Assembly (NCBI GenBank): GCA_021796055.1
Contig: JAJYOS010000135.1
Location: forward strand, 1-10,730
DNA from: Bacteroidota bacterium
Lineage (GTDB): Bacteria; Bacteroidota; Kryptoniia; Kryptoniales; JAKASW01
DNA: 10,730 nucleotides
Direction of reading: 5' to 3'
Under the pieces are notes generated by a model, which was not told the origin of the DNA, did not search any database, and was given only the letters and a program-made list of their open reading frames with translations. This document shows positions 7,630 to 10,730 of this stretch, piece after piece (positions within the stretch are counted from its first letter, which is position 1; each line of letters begins with the position of its first letter). The position numbers and the translations under genes were made by a program.

Positions 7630-8724
7630 TTAGAAAATGGTCACCAGGCCGATTGTTAGAGTAGGCTGGGAAGATTTTGTGGGAGACCCGCTCGCGGAAT
7701 CGAAAACTTTTCCGTTGGCGAAATCGTCGCGCGCTTCTATTCGAATAAGAAGCGGGCTCCAAGGGTGATATTCGTACGTCAAAGTGTACTCTTTCAAAGT
7801 CGCCTTGGGGAGCGTGACCCCGGTCGTGTAATCGGTTGGATCGTAGTACACTTCCGCTCGCAGCGCAAGCGCGGAAACTGAACTTAGCTCGTACCTGCCG
7901 TAAACGGCGATCCCTTTCCACATCTGAAGCCCGGCGGTAGTCCCCGCCTGTCCGTAGTCTGCGTTGAGCGCAAGCGAGAAAGCATCGCTTAGCTGCTGTG
8001 TGATTATGAAATCGTAAACATTTCTCGCTCCGTTCTCTATTGGGGTCAGGTTCTCGTGCCCCCAGATACCGTTGAACACAATGTCAGTGGTCGACGTCGG
8101 AGAATAATTCAATGTTGCTCCGAGCGAGAGCGATTTATTGTTATCGATAACGGAGTTCCATCCGTCCAGTATGTGAAGTGCCGCAGTAAGGTTACTCGCT
8201 ACCGGGTAGGTGAGACGGATCCCAGTGTGATAAAACGGAATAGCGTAAGCGAAGAGGTAAGACCTGCTGTAATTCCAATTGTCCTGGGATGGAATCACCT
8301 CATACCCCATGTGCGTCACGAACTTACCGACATCGACCGTCAACCCGGAGCCGACGGGTAGTACTACCGTCGCATAGGCCTGCATGACGTTAGCAAGCGA
8401 AGGACTAGGCGCGCCAACGGTTGAAGCGATGTTGACATAATCGCTCGTCGGCCCAAAACCTAGTTCAAGGGTGAATCCTACCGGCCGCGCCTCTTCCTGA
8501 ACTTTCAAGTCCACTAGACTCAGTGAGATTTGATTTTCGTTCAAGTCGAAGTTTCTATATTGATTGACTCTTGAAATCGGGTCGTTGAAGTTTCTGCTGT
8601 AGTAGGCATCCACGAACCCGCTCCATGTTAGGGAAGAAGTTCCCGACGAATCAGCGGCGACGGCCTTCAAAGATGAGACCATCACGGCGCAGACGGAAGC
8701 TATGGTAAAAAGGTATGTTTTCAT
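7630..8724 (-). CDS. Outer-membrane beta-barrel porin, BBP2/OmpL-like family
   Basis: A 364-residue protein with a Sec signal (1-24, ending AVAA) and a body of alternating beta-strand pattern that ends in Phe (TIGLVTIF), the usual outer-membrane insertion signal. I recognise the 'putative beta-barrel porin-2, OmpL-like' family from SGFVDAYYSRNFNDP near the mature N-terminus, ANVMQAYATVVLPVGSG, then VGKFVTHMGYEVIPSQDNWN, YSRSYLFAYAIPFYHTGIRL and ILDGWN. It probably forms a diffusion channel in the outer membrane. Its place between a PII gene (27 bp upstream) and amt (51 bp downstream) suggests passage of a nitrogen source such as ammonium or small amines. That is inference from position, although porins of this family next to Amt recur in FCB genomes to my knowledge. 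The start ATG 8724 has GTGGAGC just upstream. Confidence 0.88.
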   Translation of the reverse strand: MKTYLFTIASVCAVMVSSLKAVAADSSGTSSLTWSGFVDAYYSRNFNDPISRVNQYRNFDLNENQISLSLVDLKVQEEARPVGFTLELGFGPTSDYVNIASTVGAPSPSLANVMQAYATVVLPVGSGLTVDVGKFVTHMGYEVIPSQDNWNYSRSYLFAYAIPFYHTGIRLTYPVASNLTAALHILDGWNSVIDNNKSLSLGATLNYSPTSTTDIVFNGIWGHENLTPIENGARNVYDFIITQQLSDAFSLALNADYGQAGTTAGLQMWKGIAVYGRYELSSVSALALRAEVYYDPTDYTTGVTLPKATLKEYTLTYEYHPWSPLLIRIEARDDFANGKVFDSASGSPTKSSQPTLTIGLVTIF

Positions 8725-8751
8725 TTGTGCTCCACTTTGTGAATAAAGGGA

Positions 8752-9090
8752 TCAAAGCGCGCTCTCGCCGGACTCCTCCGTCCTCACCCGAATCGCTTCC
8801 TCAATCGGCAGAAGGAATATTTTCCCATCTCCTATTTCTCCGGTTTTCGCGGTCCGAATGACGACCGAGATTACCTTTTGTGCCTGTTCGTCCGGGACTA
8901 CGACTTCCAGCTTGATCTTCGGCACGAAATTGATCTCGTATTCGGAGCCGCGGTAAGTCTCGGTATGACCCTTCTGCCGGCCGATTCCCTTGACCTCCGT
9001 TATGGTCATCCCGTTTACTCCCATTTCGTGCAAAGCCTCACGGATGTCTTCCATCTTGTGAGGCCTCACGATCGCCTCGATCTTCTTCAT
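8752..9090 (-). CDS. glnB: Canonical PII nitrogen regulatory protein
   Basis: Cytoplasmic trimeric signal protein of 112 residues, the standard family length. It senses ATP/ADP and 2-oxoglutarate and controls partners such as Amt. The T-loop (about 37-55) holds Y46 and the uridylylation-site tyrosine Y51 in YRGSEYEINF. Ligand residues are in place: G35, G37, R38, Q39, K58, the TGEIGDGKIF signature (83-92) with K90, and R101 and R103. Given the amt gene 1.2 kb downstream it could equally be named glnK. GAGGAG lies 6 nt before ATG 9090. It follows the divergent paralog by 88 bp and precedes the porin by 27 bp. Whether it is uridylylated depends on a GlnD elsewhere in the genome. Confidence 0.96.
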   Translation of the reverse strand: MKKIEAIVRPHKMEDIREALHEMGVNGMTITEVKGIGRQKGHTETYRGSEYEINFVPKIKLEVVVPDEQAQKVISVVIRTAKTGEIGDGKIFLLPIEEAIRVRTEESGESAL

Positions 9091-9122
9091 CTCTATCTCC
9101 TCTTTTTGATTTTTGTTGATTG

Positions 9123-9136
9123 CAATTTCGAAATTG
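9123..9136. repeat. 14-bp perfect palindrome between the two PII genes
   Basis: CAATTTCGAAATTG reads the same on both strands and lies 32 bp upstream of the canonical PII start. It could be an operator for an internal promoter or a weak RNA hairpin. There is no U tract after it, so it is unlikely to terminate transcription. Confidence 0.3.
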
Positions 9137-9178
9137 TTATTCGTCCGACTCGGAAAAGAACGTACGGGCCACCGGACA

Positions 9179-9517
9179 TCAAATCATGTTGTCAAAGAAC
9201 CCGTCGGCCTCGAGTCGAACGACGTACTCGATCGACGAGACAACCCCCTTACCGTCGTCGATCCCGCCCTCCTTCAATGTCGAGACGAGCATAAGCACGA
9301 CGCTGTCCGCCTCTTCATCAGGCACCACAACACTCACCTTCGATCGCTTTTCAGTTTCAGGTTCAAGCTCAGCCTGACGCTCCGAATTCCGGCGGTACTC
9401 CGGCACAAACTCTTTCTCAACCTCGGCCACCCTCATCGTCGTAATACCGAAATCGCGTAGCGCATAGCGGATTTCGGAAAGCTCTGCATTTCGAACTATC
9501 ACCTCTATTCTCTTCAT
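9179..9517 (-). CDS. Divergent PII-like protein
   Basis: A 112-residue protein that aligns without gaps to the canonical PII next door: MKRIEVIVRN at the start, KVSVVVPDEEADSV at 60-73, DDGK at 87-90 and R101. Key functional positions differ, however. Y51 is Leu, Q39 is Pro, K58 is Arg, G35 and G37 are Lys and Phe, R38 is Val, T83 is Glu, G87 is Asp and R103 is Glu. The T-loop (about 37-58) is highly charged, with alternating Arg and Glu. Uridylylation at residue 51 is impossible, and 2-oxoglutarate binding and probably ATP binding should be lost or altered. I chose ATG 9517 because AAGGAG lies 8 nt upstream; starting at ATG 9538 would put that site inside the gene and add seven residues. It is the first gene of the cluster. 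It may form mixed trimers with the canonical PII or bind a different partner. Confidence 0.88.
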   Translation of the reverse strand: MKRIEVIVRNAELSEIRYALRDFGITTMRVAEVEKEFVPEYRRNSERQAELEPETEKRSKVSVVVPDEEADSVVLMLVSTLKEGGIDDGKGVVSSIEYVVRLEADGFFDNMI

Positions 9518-9525
9518 CCGATACT

Positions 9526-9531
9526 CTCCTT
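9526..9531 (-). promoter_or_regulatory. Ribosome binding site deciding the PII-like start
   Basis: AAGGAG lies 8 nt before ATG 9517, giving a 112-residue protein that matches the canonical PII length exactly. The upstream ATG 9538 has no comparable site. Confidence 0.7.
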
Positions 9532-9597
9532 CAATCATTTGGGACTAAACTTTACTAAGCTTGCCGAGCCAGCCACTAAATTATATTAGCATCGTTC

Positions 9598-9642
9598 ACT
9601 TACCTGCTTTAGTAAGTAAATATAATCACAATCGTTTGTCAA
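9598..9642 (-). promoter_or_regulatory. Promoter with overlapping inverted repeat, nitrogen cluster
   Basis: On the minus strand TTGACA (9642-9637) is followed after 16 bp by TTTACT (9620-9615), a 4-of-6 match to the -10 consensus. The perfect inverted repeat ACTTAC-N8-GTAAGT (9598-9617) overlaps the -10 and the likely start near 9608, which fits a repressor. Alternatively TATAAT (9585-9580), which has no -35 match, could be the -10, and the inverted repeat would then sit near -35 as an activator site. No sigma54 promoter (GG-N10-GC) was found. Confidence 0.45.
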
Positions 9643-9649
9643 GTAATTA

Positions 9650-9687
9650 AATATCCACTTACACACTAGCTTAGATAGTAAGATATC
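9650..9687. promoter_or_regulatory. Second, imperfect inverted repeat upstream of the nitrogen cluster promoter
   Basis: ATATC-TTAC on one side faces GTAA-GTG-GATAT on the other on the minus strand (about 9653-9687), with a three-base asymmetry. It shares the TTACTA..TAAGC core with the promoter-overlapping repeat, and the centres are about 62 bp apart, close to six helical turns. This looks like an auxiliary binding site for the same regulator. Confidence 0.3.
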
Positions 9688-9718
9688 AGCCTCCCCAACC
9701 TTAAGGAGTTAACCCATT

Positions 9719-10009
9719 CAATACTTCTTGTTAGTTGATTTGGCGGGCGCTGAGGCCTGCTTAGAATTGGAGTGATTTTCCCTACGTAATTTTTTTAGGG
9801 TAACTCAATCGGGCGGCAAGCGCGTGGGTGATGATCGATGTATTATAGGTTGAGTCCTAGGATAGTCCGCCGGCCCGAACCATACGCCGATAGCCGAAGG
9901 AGACGAGACGCGAATTCCCGTTCCAAGTTTTGTGCATTTACGCTGCGTGCGACAACAGAGAGCCTTTCCCTCAATTGTCGTCCATAGGGTCTCCCCTTCT
10001 CAAAAAGAA
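9719..10009. other. Gap without recognisable gene
   Basis: About 290 bp between the upstream part of the nitrogen cluster promoter and the terminator of the S41 peptidase gene. It contains CCCTA/TAGGG arms around a T7 run (9780-9800) and a TCCTAGGA palindrome, but no open frame of interest, no tRNA and no known RNA family that I can recognise. Confidence 0.4.
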
Positions 10010-10034
10010 AATCCCCGGCGTAGCGCCGGGGATT
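10010..10034 (-). terminator. Rho-independent terminator of the S41 peptidase gene
   Basis: A perfect 11-bp stem, AATCCCCGGCG pairing with CGCCGGGGATT around a 3-nt loop, is followed on the minus strand by TTCTTTTTGAG. It lies 27 bp after the peptidase stop codon and separates that gene from the nitrogen cluster. Confidence 0.93.
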
Positions 10035-10060
10035 GCTATTATGTCACTATTTACTAGGCG

Positions 10061-10730
10061 TTAGTTTCCGCCCAAGTTGGGGAGCGGTGGAAGATGAGGA
10101 TGATAGTCGCGATAAGGCGGCACTTCATACTTCGGGAGGGGATGTTCGGCCAGCTCCTTCAACGCGATTTTTACCGCAGCATCCAGCTGTGGATCCTTGC
10201 CTTCCCTCATCAGCTCAGGGTTCTGCCACACCTTAACGTTGGGAGAGATGCCATGATCCTCGACCGGGAATGTCCCGTGCAGCCCCTCGACAGCGATCCT
10301 CGGTGCGGTGACTGTGCCACCATCCATAAGCGAAGGATAGCCTCCGATGCCGACGAGTCCGCCCCATGTCCTTTCGCCGACAAGCGTGCCGAGCTTGTCC
10401 ATCTTAAAATACCATGGAAGCGCATCGCCGCCAGAACCGGCGAACTGATTGATGACCATGACCTTCGGTCCGAAGATAGCCATCGGGGGACAGATGGCTG
10501 TCCTGCCGTATCGCGTAACGTTCATGCTCATCGGCTTCTGGAGGAGCGTGTTGATGATGTAATTTGAAATGTAACCTCCGTGGTTAAAGCGCTCGTCGAT
10601 TATTACTCCCTGCTTGTCGACCTGGGAGAAGAACTCCCTGTTGAAGTCGTTGAACCCGGCATTGAGCGTGTTGGGAAGATACACATATCCGATCTTTCCG
10701 TCGCTCAGCTTGTCAACAAGCTTCATGTTG
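10061..10730 (-). CDS. Tricorn-type S41 serine peptidase, C-terminal part (5' end outside window)
   Basis: The last 222 codons of a larger gene; the frame is open to the window edge. The region matches the catalytic core of tricorn-protease homologues (peptidase S41). VIIDERFNHGGYISNYI (41-57, counting from the first visible Met) is the family's substrate-strand motif. INQFAGSGGDALPWYF (92-107) carries the expected nucleophile Ser98. LVGERTWGGLVGI follows, and PVEDHGISPNV (154-164) holds the conserved Glu. The catalytic His and the beta-propeller/PDZ parts would lie upstream. Such proteins in FCB bacteria are usually secreted or periplasmic and degrade peptides. The C-terminus ends in a Pro/Tyr/His-rich tail. 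It has its own strong terminator, so it is transcriptionally separate from the nitrogen cluster. Confidence 0.92.
   Translation of the reverse strand, partial: NMKLVDKLSDGKIGYVYLPNTLNAGFNDFNREFFSQVDKQGVIIDERFNHGGYISNYIINTLLQKPMSMNVTRYGRTAICPPMAIFGPKVMVINQFAGSGGDALPWYFKMDKLGTLVGERTWGGLVGIGGYPSLMDGGTVTAPRIAVEGLHGTFPVEDHGISPNVKVWQNPELMREGKDPQLDAAVKIALKELAEHPLPKYEVPPYRDYHPHLPPLPNLGGN

Noticed and set aside
9561..9578. Possible sigma54 promoter (TGGCTGGCTCGGCAAGC on the minus strand)
   Set aside because: No GG dinucleotide has a GC at the required 10-base spacing, so the -24/-12 consensus is not met.
9811..9873. tRNA-like start GGGCGG and end GTCCGCC with a GGTT..TCC segment
   Set aside because: No cloverleaf can be drawn: the T arm, anticodon stem and D arm do not pair and there is no proper acceptor end.

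Overview
The window comes from a Gram-negative bacterium. It encodes a TonB-dependent receptor, a beta-barrel porin with signal peptide and C-terminal Phe, and several proteins with Sec signals. The receptor type (carboxypeptidase-regulatory-like domain before the plug), a DUF4861 protein, a tricorn-like S41 peptidase and a BBP2-type porin beside amt/PII genes point to the FCB group. Good Shine-Dalgarno sequences and TTGACA-type promoters argue against a typical Bacteroidia genome and fit Ignavibacteria, Kryptonia or Calditrichota-like lineages better. This placement is inference. Every confident gene lies on the minus strand, so transcription runs from high to low coordinates.

Region 1 (10730 to about 10010) is the C-terminal third of a tricorn-type S41 serine peptidase, closed by a textbook Rho-independent terminator (10010-10034).

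Region 2 (about 9720 to 3980) is a six-gene nitrogen-sensing and transport cluster. In transcription order it holds a divergent PII-like protein, a canonical PII protein, a BBP2-family outer-membrane porin, an Amt ammonium transporter, a small three-helix membrane protein and an ion-transporter-superfamily (CitMHS_2 / NhaD-like) antiporter. Gaps are 88, 27, 51, 78 and 67 bp, with no clear internal terminator, and a terminator-like bulged hairpin follows the last gene (3980-4018). The promoter region (about 9540-9690) carries a clean inverted repeat and several copies of a TTACTAAGC-like element. A plausible working model is an outer-membrane pore, an inner-membrane ammonium channel with its PII regulator, and a cation or organic-anion exchanger expressed together. 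The divergent PII paralog has lost the uridylylation tyrosine and most ligand-binding residues, and is the most unusual gene of the set.

Region 3 (about 3712 to 1) is a nutrient-uptake pair: a secreted DUF4861 protein and, 43 bp downstream, the first 687 residues of a TonB-dependent receptor. A sigma70-like promoter (TTGACA, 17 bp, TAGATT) sits about 300 bp upstream of the pair. Directly downstream of its -10 element is a nested palindromic operator candidate, which suggests substrate-responsive repression.

I see no tRNA, rRNA, CRISPR array, insertion sequence or integrase.
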